Assembly (NCBI RefSeq): GCF_000715075.1
Contig: NC_134101.1
Coordinates: 136,290,237-136,354,236 of the forward strand
Length of the DNA: 64,000 nt
Source of the DNA: Nicotiana tabacum
Lineage: Eukaryota; Streptophyta; Magnoliopsida; Solanales; Solanaceae
Reading direction: 5' to 3'
The position numbers and the translations under genes were made by a program. Of this stretch, positions 1 to 10,541 are shown piece after piece; position 1 is the first letter of the stretch; each line of letters begins with the position of its first letter. The notes beneath the pieces are model-generated. The model made no database searches and had not been told where the DNA came from. It was given only the letters and a program-made list of their open reading frames with translations.

Positions 1-509
1 TCTTGTTCAAATTTGATATATTGCTTTTATTACATAACACTCTACTATTTTTCATTGTTTTGTTCGAAAGCACGATTTTGAACTTTTTTTTTTAAATTCG
101 TAAATTTTCTTTCTGGTTTACCCTGTAAACCAAATATTTCTAGTTTTTTTTTTCCTTTCTCTTTTGTGGTGATATAGATATGCGGGCATTATTGTTGGCT
201 TGTAGTGAGACGAGAAATACCTGCGGCGATTGATTGAAAGAAATTAAATACGTGTTTAACGCGAATCTAAGTGGTCAAATGAAGCTTCCAGGAATACAAG
301 TACCAAGAAGATATAAATATACTAATAGATCTAATATAATTTGTTGAAACACTTGAATATAGTAGTACTATTTTTCCAGAAAAGAAGAAAGTGATTGTAT
401 TGATTTTTGTTTGTTGGAGAGTGAGAATATGGAGTGGATTGTGGTTTTTGTCAAGTTCGTGGAATGTCTGCCTGTAGGAAGCTGCTTCTCCCTTTCTTCC
501 TGCCCGGTG

Positions 510-568
<59 letters not shown>

Positions 569-675
569 TATGTTTACGTTGGGGCAATACTATCATATTT
601 TAATTTTGCCGTGGATTCATGTAGAAGTGTTTCATGCTAGGGACATCGTATCCTCAAATAGTTTATAAATAAGTA
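1..675. other. Intergenic DNA with a (TA)n microsatellite
   Basis: AT-rich sequence in which I recognise no gene. The short open frames here run through a perfect TA dinucleotide tract of about 26 units at 511-563 and have no protein-like composition. It could be flanking or untranslated DNA of a gene outside the window, but nothing in the sequence shows this. Confidence 0.6.
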
Positions 676-898
676 CTCCATTCGTTTCAATTTAATTATG
701 TGAACCTATATATTTTCTTTTTACTCAGTGCTAAAAAGAATAATCCCTTTCCATATTTGAAAACAATTTATTTTTATGCAATAATTTATAGTCACACAAA
801 ATATATGTGCTTTATTTTACACCACAAGTTTAATAATTTCTTGTTTCTTAAATTCCGTACCCAGTCACGTGGGTTCACATAAATTGAAGCTGAGGGAA
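676..898. mobile_element. Stowaway-like MITE (Tc1/mariner type)
   Basis: The left end CTCCATTCGTTTCAA and the reverse complement of the right end (TTCCCTCAGCTTCAA) form a terminal inverted repeat, and both sides continue into the sequence for ATGTGAACC. TA dinucleotides at 674-675 and 899-900 are the expected target duplication. Size (223 bp), AT-rich interior and terminal sequence fit the common Solanaceae Stowaway family. A 60-codon open frame inside is a chance frame. Confidence 0.8.
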
Positions 899-2210
899 TA
901 GTAATTAAGACTGTAACAGCCATTTGAAGATATAATGATTCTTTAAACGAAGAAATATTGGGTTTTGTTATTAGAGAATTTGTATGGTAAAACTAAAGAC
1001 TAGATTAAACAACGATATGATCATCCACTGTTGTTCTCACTTGTGAATTATTATTCGTGTATGTAATCTGTTAAAATATGTACTAATTGTTTTATTTCTA
1101 GGTAACTTATCCCTCTAATCATTAACACTTATCGACAATTATCTTTTTATGCAATTTGATAGTGTAAAAAAGAATTAATGAGTGTATAAAAATTAATAAT
1201 GTATAAAAGTTAACTCAATAGATAATGTTTTACACTTAGGGAAAGTGAATAAATAAAGTACATATTTTACCGTAATATCTACAATAATGACATTATTTTA
1301 AAAAGTTTTAAGAAATAAGCCATTAATGACACGGGTAAATTAGGCAGAAATTTGTCTTTCTTTTGATATGTTAAAATAGAAAAGTAAAAGTAACAATTTT
1401 TAATATGATACACAAGTAAAAGTAGATGAGAAGGGTATTACTAAGGGATCGACCAAGTAAATTAAAATATTACAGGACACATATAATCATTCGTACAGTT
1501 GGATAGCCCTGCTCAAAGCCTTCCGTATACTGTTCTCTTCTCAGTGGCTCCCACCTTCATCTTCAACTAACATTCGCTAATTATGAAACTATGAAGAAAC
1601 CAAAGTGCAATTTGTACATCAAACCAAACCTATTAAAAAAATATTAAGAATGCATTGCCACCACATGACAACTCTGTCTGTGTTTGTGCCAGATGTCTTA
1701 CTAATATTATCCTCACTGATTCCCCATATTAATGTGAATCGCCAAGCATGTACCTGTACCGTAGCTTCCTAGGAAAATAATCATCAATATTCTGGAATGT
1801 TACACAAACATACCAAGCTTTTGGGCCCACTTTGGAGGTCAAGAAATTACCATCAATGACATTGAAAATGAATGGTCTTGCTTTTTGACCCTCACTTGAT
1901 CAATCGACTAATCTTTAAGGTAAAAAATAAAATGGGTTGCTCATAAGGCAAACGGGGACAATACTTGTTAAAATCAAAGTTTTGTCCATAAAGCAAATGG
2001 GATCAAAAATTCAAGAGTGATACCCCAAATGTGTTATTTGTGCAAATCACCCATATAAAGATTTACAGGCCCAAGTTCACTTTTCAATCCTACATTCACA
2101 AGGAAAAGCCCAAGAGAAAAATGGAACTCAGAACTGCAGACCGACGGATACCCCAGCTCAAGACGAACGAATCAGGAGCATATATGTTTTCTGAAATAAC
2201 CCTGTAATAG
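899..2210. other. Intergenic DNA, no gene seen
   Basis: AT-rich sequence without a convincing coding frame, inverted-repeat boundary or RNA gene. Several short runs of simple A/T sequence are present. I see nothing further to annotate. Confidence 0.5.
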
Positions 2211-2669
2211 GCTAAGAGCTTGTTTGGATGGTCGTTTCCTACTGTATCGTATCGTATCGTATCGTATTGTTACTTTAAATACGATATTTTTTTTGGTGGT
2301 TACTTAAATTTTATTGTATCGTATTGTTAAATCCGTCGTTACGTAATGACGAAATGTGTCACTTCATGTAACGACCGATTTGGTATGATTGCATCATTAT
2401 CTTATCTTTTTCTTTCATCTCACCCTTCACTATTATTAAATTATTTTATCATTTACACTACCTTTTTATATAATAAATTTACCCCGTATCATAATTTTTA
2501 TTTATAATATTGTAAATTTATTCTTCATATTACTGGTACATGATATAATGAAACAATGGCAAATGATACAATCTATCCAAATATTGTATTCATCAAACAA
2601 TACAGTACAGTATAATATAATACAATACGATACATTATGAAACGACGTGGAACGACCATCCAAACAAGA
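2211..2669. mobile_element. hAT-like MITE with perfect 18-bp inverted repeats
   Basis: The 18-mer CTTGTTTGGATGGTCGTT at 2219-2236 is exactly repeated in reverse complement at 2651-2668. Inside each end are pseudo-repeats of TATCG/CGATA. An 8-bp direct repeat TGTAATAG occurs at 2203-2210 and 2670-2677, the length hAT elements generate. The left repeat sits 8 bp inside its duplication and the right one only 1 bp inside, so the true left terminus may differ. No transposase is encoded. Confidence 0.75.
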
Positions 2670-3240
2670 TGTAATAGAAAATAACAAACTGACCAAAATA
2701 ACAGTCATTATGTTCTAGTACTACTTTGGATGACACTGTTACAATTTAGAGAGTGAATCAATTTTTCCTTCGACTACAACTTTTTCATGTATGGTTGAAT
2801 ATTTTTAACCGTAAAAGTTGTAATTTAAAGCACTTTTTTAAGTAGCTTCTAACTGCACTAATTTTTTTTTTAATAAATATGAAGAGATCATAATATATGA
2901 ATGGAAGCAAATAACTAAAAGGTTTCACCCTCTACGTACTTTGAGCGGTGGAGACCGAAGAGAAACCTGTGCCAATTCAGAAATTGGATTCAACCTGCTC
3001 AAATCTATTAATTACTGATAAATTTAAAACTGAATTTCTTTTACAACTTGGTTATTATCATAACAAATGTGCATGAGAATGGGCATTCTTGTACTTCTAT
3101 ATATGTTTCAACTTCAATTGCAAACTACGTTGTGAACCGCACAAATATCCTGAGGTGCTTATATAGTTTAACCGTAACTGTCCAACAAAGAATCAACACC
3201 AAAAACAGAAATTCTAGGTTCCCTTTTTTATCGCTTCTCT

Positions 3241-3252
3241 TTTATATATATA
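3241..3252 (+). promoter_or_regulatory. Probable TATA box of the DUF761 gene
   Basis: The run TTTATATATATA lies about 140 bp before the first ATG (3389) of the downstream gene. No other ATG occurs between about 3275 and 3389, so a start of transcription roughly 30 bp after this box gives a clean leader of about 110 bases. Position and sequence are the only evidence. Confidence 0.5.
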
Positions 3253-3388
3253 CAGCAAAAGAAGCCTCATTTGTTCGCAACGTCTCTCTTAACAACTCGC
3301 CCTGCATTGCAGGGAGGGCAAATTAAATCACATTAACGTCGTTGGACAGAGCGTAGCCAATTTTTTCGTGGAACGTCTCCTCAAAAGA

Positions 3389-4438
3389 ATGACAGACGAG
3401 GTAATCAACTCCACAATCACCACCAACAACAATAATAAATTTCCACTTAATGATAACATTGACACCAACAACATTGTCAAAGTACCAAAATTAAGTGTCA
3501 ATGGTAATAATGGAGAAAAAACAATCAATACCAAGGAGAAGAAAAAGCAAGGTGCTTTCAGCTTCCTCAGAGCTGCATCGCTCAAGCTGCGCCGTCGATC
3601 TATTGATCTAAAGCATCAGAAAATTTCTCAGGTACGCCTACAGAGATCCAACATTAAGTGCACGTACATTTTATGGATCATATTCTGATTACATAATTTT
3701 AATTATCGATATTGCAAACTCTTTTATTACTGTATACTTTTTTAACGCCAATAATTCATTCTGGATTGGTCGAAAAATCACTTTCTTTATAGGAGGAAGA
3801 TGAACTAATTCTTAGCTTTTACATAAAAATCGGCCGAAAATTATAAGCATAGGTATATATGTCACAGAGGCGGAACTAGCCTTAGGTGCGGGTTCGGCTG
3901 AACCAGTCACTTTTACTTAAATATTGTTGCTATTAGAAAATAATTGCAAACCCAATTCGGTGACAAATTCTTGCTCCGCCTCTCTATGTTATTCTAGTTT
4001 TGTCACCACAACACACATTTTACGTATCATATTCTAACATACATTGATTTTAAATTCTGAATACTAAAGGAACTGGTGCCTAATGCGGATTCAAAAGGAG
4101 ATAATTGGAAGAAGCTGGTGGGTTCAATGAGGCCTTTACATCTCCAAGACAATCAATCACCACCAACTCCCCACCAGCCGCCGCCGGTGAAATCTCCGTC
4201 ACCGATGGTAGAATGCTGTGAAAATGTGTCCTCTCCATCACCCTCTACTTCCTCTGCAGGAACCATGAGTCAGTATGCTTCAGCAAATAATCTCCAAGAA
4301 CTCTACGGTGAGAGCAGCGACGATGAAGAGGAAGATCCTGACCAGGTATTTGATGCAATTGGAGCAGACGAGATGATTGATGCAAAAGCAGAGAATTTCA
4401 TAGCTCAATTTTACGAACAAATGAGGCGTCAACAGTGA
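3389..4438 (+). CDS. DUF761 domain protein (two exons)
   Basis: Two exons, 3389-3631 and 4070-4438, join in phase 0 across a GT...AG intron (donor CAG/GTACG, acceptor CTAAAG/GAA) to give 203 residues. The start is the first ATG after the likely TATA box. The first exon is rich in Asn and Thr, followed by a basic stretch with LKLRRRS near residues 67-73. The second exon has a proline/serine-rich region, an acidic run (ESSDDEEEDPD) and the C-terminal signature AENFIAQFYEQMRRQ (about residues 187-201), typical of the plant DUF761 family (related to cotton-fibre expressed proteins). The biochemical role of the family is not established; members are small and no membrane segment or signal peptide is visible here. 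The intron carries a MITE. Both exons are open, the splice sites are canonical and the frame is kept, so this looks like a working host gene. Confidence 0.85.
3863..3984. mobile_element. Short MITE in the DUF761 gene intron
   Basis: Ends AGAGGCGGAAC and (reverse complement) AGAGGCGGAGC form an 11-bp near-perfect inverted repeat around about 120 bp. TATGT occurs at 3858-3862 and 3985-3989 and may be a 5-bp target duplication. The terminal sequence resembles a frequent Solanaceae MITE group. The superfamily is not settled by what I can see. It lies wholly inside the intron and leaves both splice sites intact. Confidence 0.6.
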
Positions 4439-4924
4439 TAGCAATTCATCAAACACATAAAAGGCATGCACGTAAGCGTCTAATTTCATTTCATTCATTT
4501 TGTAGTATTAATTAAATTAATTTTTGCAAAGGCATTATATCTCAGAACTAGTGTAGAAATGTCTCTGCCTTTTTGCTCTGATTCTCTTAGATCTTTACTG
4601 ATTAGTTCCAAATGGAGCAGGTTTTTTTCTACCTTTGTAACTTGCACTCCGTTTCGAACAAAGAAAATAGTGAATGAAAAAGAAGGAAAATAAAAATATA
4701 TTGAATTCTTTCATTATGTTTGCTCTATATGTGCCTAGGAAAGTACAATGGATTACATTGTAATGAAGGAATATGTATCTGAATCTAAGAGATCTTTTTT
4801 TGTTAAGATATAAAAGTTGTACTCCTATTTTATTACATACGTATTTCATCATCATTTTCTCTCGCTTTTACGAGGTTTATTCCTTTTAAACTACTCCTAT
4901 ATAGCAACCAAACCAAATAAAGAT
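4439..4924. other. 3' untranslated and intergenic DNA after the DUF761 gene
   Basis: AT-rich sequence directly after the stop codon. Several AATAAA-like strings occur, but I cannot choose a polyadenylation site. No other coding frame is convincing. Confidence 0.4.
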
Positions 4925-4938
4925 AAACTAGAGATAAG

Positions 4939-5074
4939 ATTTTTTTTTTTTTTTTGGTCGAAAAGGTATATGATATTATAGATAATCAAACAAGTACAGG
5001 ATAATTGTTAAGAAGTGCATAAGAAGTATCATTTGTACAAAAGTAGAATTTGGCATCAGGTCTCCCGTGTGGGA
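4939..5074 (-). mobile_element. Retroposed fragment with poly-A tail and 14-bp target duplication
   Basis: A 136-bp segment starts on this strand with a run of T (a poly-A tail on the minus strand) and is flanked by the perfect 14-bp direct repeat AAACTAGAGATAAG at 4925-4938 and 5075-5088. Poly-A plus a long target duplication is the hallmark of LINE-driven retroposition. The body shows no clear tRNA-derived A and B boxes, so it is either a 5'-truncated SINE or LINE end or a retroposed transcript piece. Confidence 0.75.
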
Positions 5075-6613
5075 AAACTAGAGATAAGTTGATATAAATG
5101 TCCAAGACCTATTTTATGACCTGTTAAGTTCGTAATATGAAATAGAAAGTTAAAAAGGTTAACGTCTTTCTATTCGTTAGATACCATTGGGTAATGAATA
5201 GTAAATGTTCAACTCTATATATAATTATCCAATCCCAAGTACCAAATGGGTGAATAGAACGAAACGAAAATTAAGAAGTGTTTAGAACGAAAATAAATGC
5301 ATTTCTAAACTTTGAGTCCAAATAGGTTAACTGAAAGAAAGGAGTAGAAGAGAGTGAATTAGTACTTCGAGGTAAATTTATTCCAAATGCGCCTCACACT
5401 TTTTATCACATTTTCCTACCAGCTTTCTCCGTTTCTTTTCCTTCGTATAAATTTTCTCATATTTCCAGGCACAAGAAAAGCAATTCTTGCTTTAGGAAAT
5501 TTAGGTTCCAAACTGGACCTCAACGTATCATGCAATTTGAGTCAAATGTCAGTAGTCAATACTTAGATGTTCCAAACTGGACCTTAATTTGCGGGTCATT
5601 TACGAAAAATAAGTTACCTTTGCACTCACGAGTAGAAGTGGCAAAATGGTTAAAAGAAAATGATTTTTTCATTCGTATACACTATTGAAAATTTTATTAC
5701 CCTAAATATTCATGTTTTGTAAATTACCCTACCTACACAAGTTTTGTTTAAAAAATATATACATTCCACCTTAAAAGGCTCTCAATCCATTATTAATGCC
5801 TTCAATTAAAGGATTTAATTACACTCTTTACTCTCTTTTTGGGAGTTGTCCTCGAGCTATCTCATCTCCCAACATGCTAAAAAGATACATTATGCATGTC
5901 TAAAAAATGTTTATTTTCTTTTTAATGTTATGTGATAATAAATTTCAACGGAAAAATTTATTCTCTTTCTTAAAATTTTATAAAATTAAATACATAAGAA
6001 TTTTCTATTTGTATGTTTAATGTGTCTCTTAGTGATCTATTTTAATATATAGTAGTAATAGATATATATCATCTTTATGAAAACTAAGACGTAATATCCT
6101 CTTAAAATAAATATATTATTCAAACTAATAATTGTGTAAGATTTTCATTTTCATAATATAGAAGGTGTAAGTTTTTTATTTTAAAATATCACACATGTAT
6201 AACCCTTTTGAATATTAGCTTGGACCTTTTCCATAAATCTAAACATTTTTTCTTGGCGGACATTGGGAAGAGGAGTCACAAACTGCAGATCCTTTATACT
6301 ACCTAACTCTGAAATGTGATAAATTTGAGATTTTGTGTGTCGAGTCTCAGCTCGCCGGATCTCTCATTCTCTCTTCCATGATCTTCAAGTCAATCAATTG
6401 AGTATTGTTAAGAGTGTGATAAACAAGGAGAGAAAGGAGTAGAGCATGAGGCCGATGAATTTGGTGGCCAGAGATCGAATTGAGGCATTTGTTTCATTTT
6501 TCGTCACTCCCAACATGCCTAAACATGCTTAAACATATCATGTATCTTATATAAATTTGTAAATCAAAAGTTTTACCAAGGAAAAAATATTTTTGTGCAA
6601 GTCTTTAAAAATA

Positions 6614-7005
6614 TCCAGTTAAATATAACTATAATAACATACAACTTAAATGCAAATTTTATACAAAATTTATATAATGTCTTTTGTATATTTTGTATCT
6701 GATTTATACATAGTAAAACAAATTTCATACAACTAATTATATATTATACGATTTATCTACAACTTTCACATATTATTTCTACCCAGTTAAATACAACTAC
6801 AATAACATACAACTTAAACGCAAATTTTATACAAAATTTATACAATGTCTTTTGTATATTTTGTATCTGATTTATACATAGTAAAAACAAATTTCATACA
6901 ACTAATTATATATTATATAACTTATCTACAATTTTCATACATTATTTCTACTCAGTTATATACAACTACAGTATCATACAATTTAAATATAATTTTTATA
7001 CAATG
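6614..7005 (+). repeat. 168-bp tandem repeat inside the Mutator-like element
   Basis: A unit starting at CCAGTTAAATA (6614) recurs at 6782 (offset 168) and again, more diverged and truncated, at 6951 (offset 169). Copies one and two differ at only a few positions over the whole unit. About 2.3 copies in all. Confidence 0.85.
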
Positions 7006-7167
7006 TTGTTTAACTTTCATACAATAGTTAAATAAATAAAAGAAAAATATATAAACAACAGAATACAATATTTCTACAATTTTACTACAATTTCGTAATA
7101 TAATTTACATCATGTCTAATCTTCACCAAAATCCCTTAAAATTGAGATATAAACTCCAAGCCATATT

Positions 7168-7452
7168 CCCAATTGTTTGCAACAACACCCAATCTAAACA
7201 AATAATGATTTTCGAAAACTCGAATTCGAATTCAAAGCTTCAAAGCTTTTTAATAGCTGTCAATGGTGGAATTGCTGCTCTCTTTTCCTTTGCTTTACAT
7301 TACTGAAATTAGGGATTGAGAGATAGAGAGAGACGTAGAGAGAATTCCTAATTCTTTGCAACAACATCAATTCAAACAAATAATGTTTTTTTGAAAACCC
7401 AAATTCGAATTCAAAGCTTCAAAGCTTTTTAATGGTTGTCAATGGTGGAATC
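7168..7452 (+). repeat. Diverged tandem duplication inside the Mutator-like element
   Basis: The stretch with 'tttgcaacaacacc', 'aattcgaattcaaagcttcaaagc' and 'gtcaatggtggaat' at about 7168-7275 recurs at about 7347-7452 with scattered changes. The offset is about 179 bp. The 64-codon open frame at 7112-7306 falls in the first copy and is not repeated as protein, so I do not call it a gene. Confidence 0.7.
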
Positions 7453-8039
7453 GTGGATGGGTGCAAGATATGTGGGAAGGGGGTGGGATGTGGAGAGAGA
7501 AACGTGAGGGAGTGTAAGATATGTTAGAGTAATTTTAGGACACTAATTATTATCATTAATTCCCTTAAAATGTACATAAATGGTAATTAGGTATATAAAA
7601 TGTAATTATAGTAAAACTTGAGTAGGGAGGTAATATAATTTCATATAGTGTATATGAATGTAAAAATTCCTAAAAGAAAACAGTTATCCACCCATATTAT
7701 CCATCAAAAAATAGGTTGGATAATGAACCATTTAAAAACGGGTCAAATATGGATAAAGAACCATATTATCCACTTAGAAAATGGTTAACCAAATGAATAA
7801 CTAATGTATTTAACTTTTACATTTGTAAAGCCTCATATTGGAGTTCCAAGTTTGGAAGACAAGGAATTCACTTATAAGTGATCATATTTAAGAAGTCACC
7901 ATATTATCCGCCGGATAAACTTATTTTTTATCCATCTCAAATACGGGTCGGGTCGAATAATTTATTCATTTTTTAAATTATCCGTTTTGACCCGCTCATA
8001 TCCGACCCGACACGCCCGTTCGACACCCCTACTCACGAG

Positions 8040-8932
8040 TCATATTATGTTGATTGATTAACAAACATATGTCCAATTATAATGTCCGCATCTGTTTGAC
8101 TTTTCACGAGGAAGTAGCATTATAAATTAATACTGTCATTAGTCATTACTTAGATGTAAGAAAAGTGTAGGAAATGCAACTGCTTCTGTTTCGCTTTTAA
8201 CCTGGCAAACGAATTGATTACTAAAATCAGAGTTGCCTTTGACCCACCCAATCCATGGCCAGTTTGGTCAACTTGAATTCCCAACAAATCACTAAGAAAA
8301 AGGTGGCGAATCAAAATCATATTCATTGCCAGGTTCAGATCAAATGAGACACATATTGCAAATATACAGCAATTTAGCCCAAAGTTGGGTGTAAAGATCT
8401 TCAATTCGGTCTCTTTGTGAAAAAAAGAGCCAAAGACCACTGAGATTAATGGCAAATGTCCATCCAGTTTTTATTTTATTGAAAAATTGAGAAAGTCACT
8501 ATTCGAAAGATTTACAAAGTCACTGTATTTACGAATCAAATAATGAAGTTAACCTATTAAAGTTACCCATATCTGGAATAAGGATAAATCAATTTCAAGT
8601 TTTGACAGAGTTGAACGCATAATTTCTTGATTAGGCATCTATGCTTTTGCACCAGAGCAAAGTTAATTCATTGGCAATTTGAATTCCATGGGTTTGATAT
8701 GCAAAAAAGGCATGAAAGGTCAGAACAATAAATGCTGATAAATGACATGCAAACAAATTAGAATTTCAATTTGAAAAATGAAGCAAAACATTCTAAGTAG
8801 TATGAAATTAATTAGACCTGTGTCACCTCTTATGTTTCCCACCTTTCTTTGTAATTTCTTATAACTTCAGAACTCACAATAGATCATATTGAGACTAAAA
8901 AGAAAAGCACCTTTTACAGTAACAATAGCTAA
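8040..8932. other. Intergenic and 3' flanking DNA of the DUF3511 gene
   Basis: No convincing gene. A 101-codon open frame on the minus strand at 8150-8455 has no recognisable domain and no intron support. The right part should hold the 3' untranslated region of the minus-strand gene that ends at 8933. Confidence 0.4.
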
Positions 8933-9334
8933 TTAATAGCCATGGATGATTTCAGAGCATTTATTCTTGAACCACCTCAGTCCATTCCTAATGGAAGTCT
9001 TGAACTTTCCTTCAATAGTATACACTTTGTACTTTGCTATTCTCTTTCGTCTCTTCATCTCTGGATCATTGAATCCCCAGGGCTTAGCTGACGATGAAGT
9101 TGCTGTCGCCACCTGACTCGGCCATGTCCCCTTGCTCGTTACTACGGGCAGATCCGGTGAGCGAGCCCGACTTCCCTGCATAGGCGAATCTAAAATTTAA
9201 ACTTAATAGTTCAACTATAAGGTTCTTGAAATCATGGTTCTTAATGTAATATTAGTAATGCTTACCTGTTTTCCGCTTACGATCTCTAGTCTTCGGTCGC
9301 CGGAGCACCGGAAACTCGGGCGGAGCTCCTCCAT
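8933..9334 (-). CDS. DUF3511 domain protein (two exons)
   Basis: Exon 1 is 9266-9334 (23 codons) and exon 2 is 8933-9175 (80 codons plus TAA). The donor is CAG/GTAAG, the acceptor TGCAG/GGAAG, the phase is 0, and the product has 103 residues. It begins MEELRPSF, matching the MEE start common in this family, and residues about 56-103 are the DUF3511 domain: WGFNDPEMKRR, then RIAKYKVYTIEGKFK, then RNGLRWFKNKCSEIIHGY. The domain is small, basic and plant-specific; its molecular role is not known to me. No signal peptide or membrane span is visible. An in-frame ATG at 9179-9181 lies in the intron next to the acceptor and is not the start. The frame is clean and the length is normal for the family, so this appears to be an intact host gene. 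Confidence 0.88.
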
Positions 9335-9814
9335 ATCTGCTGGTAAGACTAGCTAGCTTATAAAAGAGAGCAAAAATATAAATTTGTCAACAGGATATAC
9401 AGAAGTTCAATAATACATTTGGGAATGTGAAATGGTAATATTGTAATAGGAATAAGGAAGAAGGATTCTCCAACTTCCTTTCTGCTAATAATTTAAAAAT
9501 AAGAGAGGTACCTGTAAGATGGAACAGAACTTTAGCTGTAATGGGGTTGTATTTTTTTCAGATTAGATTCTGTAATGGTGGTCTCCCAGTACTCGATGAC
9601 ACTTCTTTTTTTCTGCCACCATATTTTTAAATTGGGATTGTATGACTATTTCGTACTATGGTTGCTATAATTAATATGGACATTTCAAAAGATGGTGCCT
9701 AGGATTTATGATGTCGTGCCAACCTCGATGTTATCGATCTTGTCACCGGAAATTAATCATCTTCCCTCCTTTATTCTAGTTAAGAGAATTAGAGAAGTCC
9801 ACAATTATTCTAGT
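9335..9814. other. 5' flank of the DUF3511 gene
   Basis: Upstream region of the minus-strand gene. A possible 5' untranslated exon could end at the sequence reading CTTACAG/GTACC on the minus strand (about 9510), with an acceptor CAGCAG just before the ATG, but this rests on splice-like strings alone. No other gene is seen. Confidence 0.35.
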
Positions 9815-9816
9815 TA

Positions 9817-10046
9817 CTCCATCCGGTTCAAAATAAGTGATTTTTTAATTATTTTTATACAGATTAAGAAATCCACTTTTTAACATTAATTAACAATGAA
9901 ATTGACCATATTAACTTTTACTATCTCTTCACATAAATACTCCTAACACATATTCCAACGCTATTTACTTCAAAGGCAATGTAGGAAAAAAATAATTAAT
10001 TCAATTTTAAAATCTGAAAAAATCACTTATTTTGGACCAGAGGGAG
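9817..10046. mobile_element. Stowaway-like MITE
   Basis: CTCCATCCGGTTCAAAATAA at the left end and CTCCCTCTGGTCCAAAATAA (reverse complement of the right end) form a long inverted repeat that continues through AGTGATTTTTT. TA target dinucleotides lie at 9815-9816 and 10047-10048. Length 230 bp, no coding capacity. Confidence 0.88.
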
Positions 10047-10159
10047 TACTATTCAAAGGGTATCCTAAGTGACGATTAGAAGTATGAGATTTTAGATTTT
10101 CATGCACCATAAGCATATATTCATTGAACATATAGCTTGACTCAATCAAATTTAGAGTC

Positions 10160-10541
10160 GGTTTGGCCGAGCTATCAAAAATTGCTCATATTGAAAAGTA
10201 CTTTTTCTTATAAGTGCTTTTTTGAAAAGTACTTTTGAAAAGAAAAAGAAAAACAAAAACAGTTTGTGCTTGATCAATTTATTTGAGAAGTAATTTTTGC
10301 AACATTAGGTAAACAAATTGTGTTTGACAAATTTTTCTAGAAAGTGCTTTTGAGTGTCAAATTACTCAAAAGCATAGTACCAAAGTATTATAATTATTAT
10401 TTAAAAAAAATAAAATATTTGTTGTAAGAGATTTTTATTATTATTTATTTAATTTAATTTAAATATAACATAAAGTAAACATACATATTAAAGATATAAA
10501 TCAATAAAATATATAGAGTTATACCAAAGTAATAATATTAC
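10160..10541. other. Decayed MITE-like sequence
   Basis: Contains repeated 'aaaagtgctttt' and 'tttggcc' words like those of the Harbinger-type MITE at 47609-47986, but I cannot define both ends or a target duplication. It continues into AT-rich DNA up to the solo LTR. Confidence 0.4.

Larger units (their letters stand above)
5661..7670. mobile_element. Non-autonomous Mutator-like element (2.0 kb)
   Basis: It is flanked by the perfect 10-bp direct repeat TAAAAGAAAA (5651-5660 and 7671-7680), within the 9-11 bp range of Mutator-like elements. Its ends pair over about 40 bp: both contain CATTC(G/A)TATACACTAT followed by GAAA and TATTACC-like blocks, the right one in reverse complement. The interior is AT-rich, holds two sets of internal duplications and has no long coding frame, so any mobility would need transposase from elsewhere. 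It inserted into the hAT element. Confidence 0.85.
5633..8031. mobile_element. hAT-type MITE, interrupted by a Mutator-like element
   Basis: Left end TAGAAGTGGCAAAATGG and right end CGACACCCCTA are the ends of the widespread plant hAT group whose termini resemble TAGGGGTGGCAAA. The 8-bp duplication CTCACGAG is perfect (5625-5632 and 8032-8039). After removing the nested element at 5661-7670 and one copy of its duplication the hAT unit is about 380 bp, with the usual 'ttatccaccc' and 'gacccg' blocks and no transposase. It is a non-autonomous copy. Confidence 0.85.

Noticed and set aside
3048..3326. 92-codon open frame upstream of the DUF761 gene
   Set aside because: It overlaps the TATA-like box and the presumed leader, is in a different frame from the gene and has no recognisable motif.
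8150..8455. 101-codon minus-strand open frame as a possible gene
   Set aside because: No domain, low-complexity hydrophobic and random text, no splice partner.
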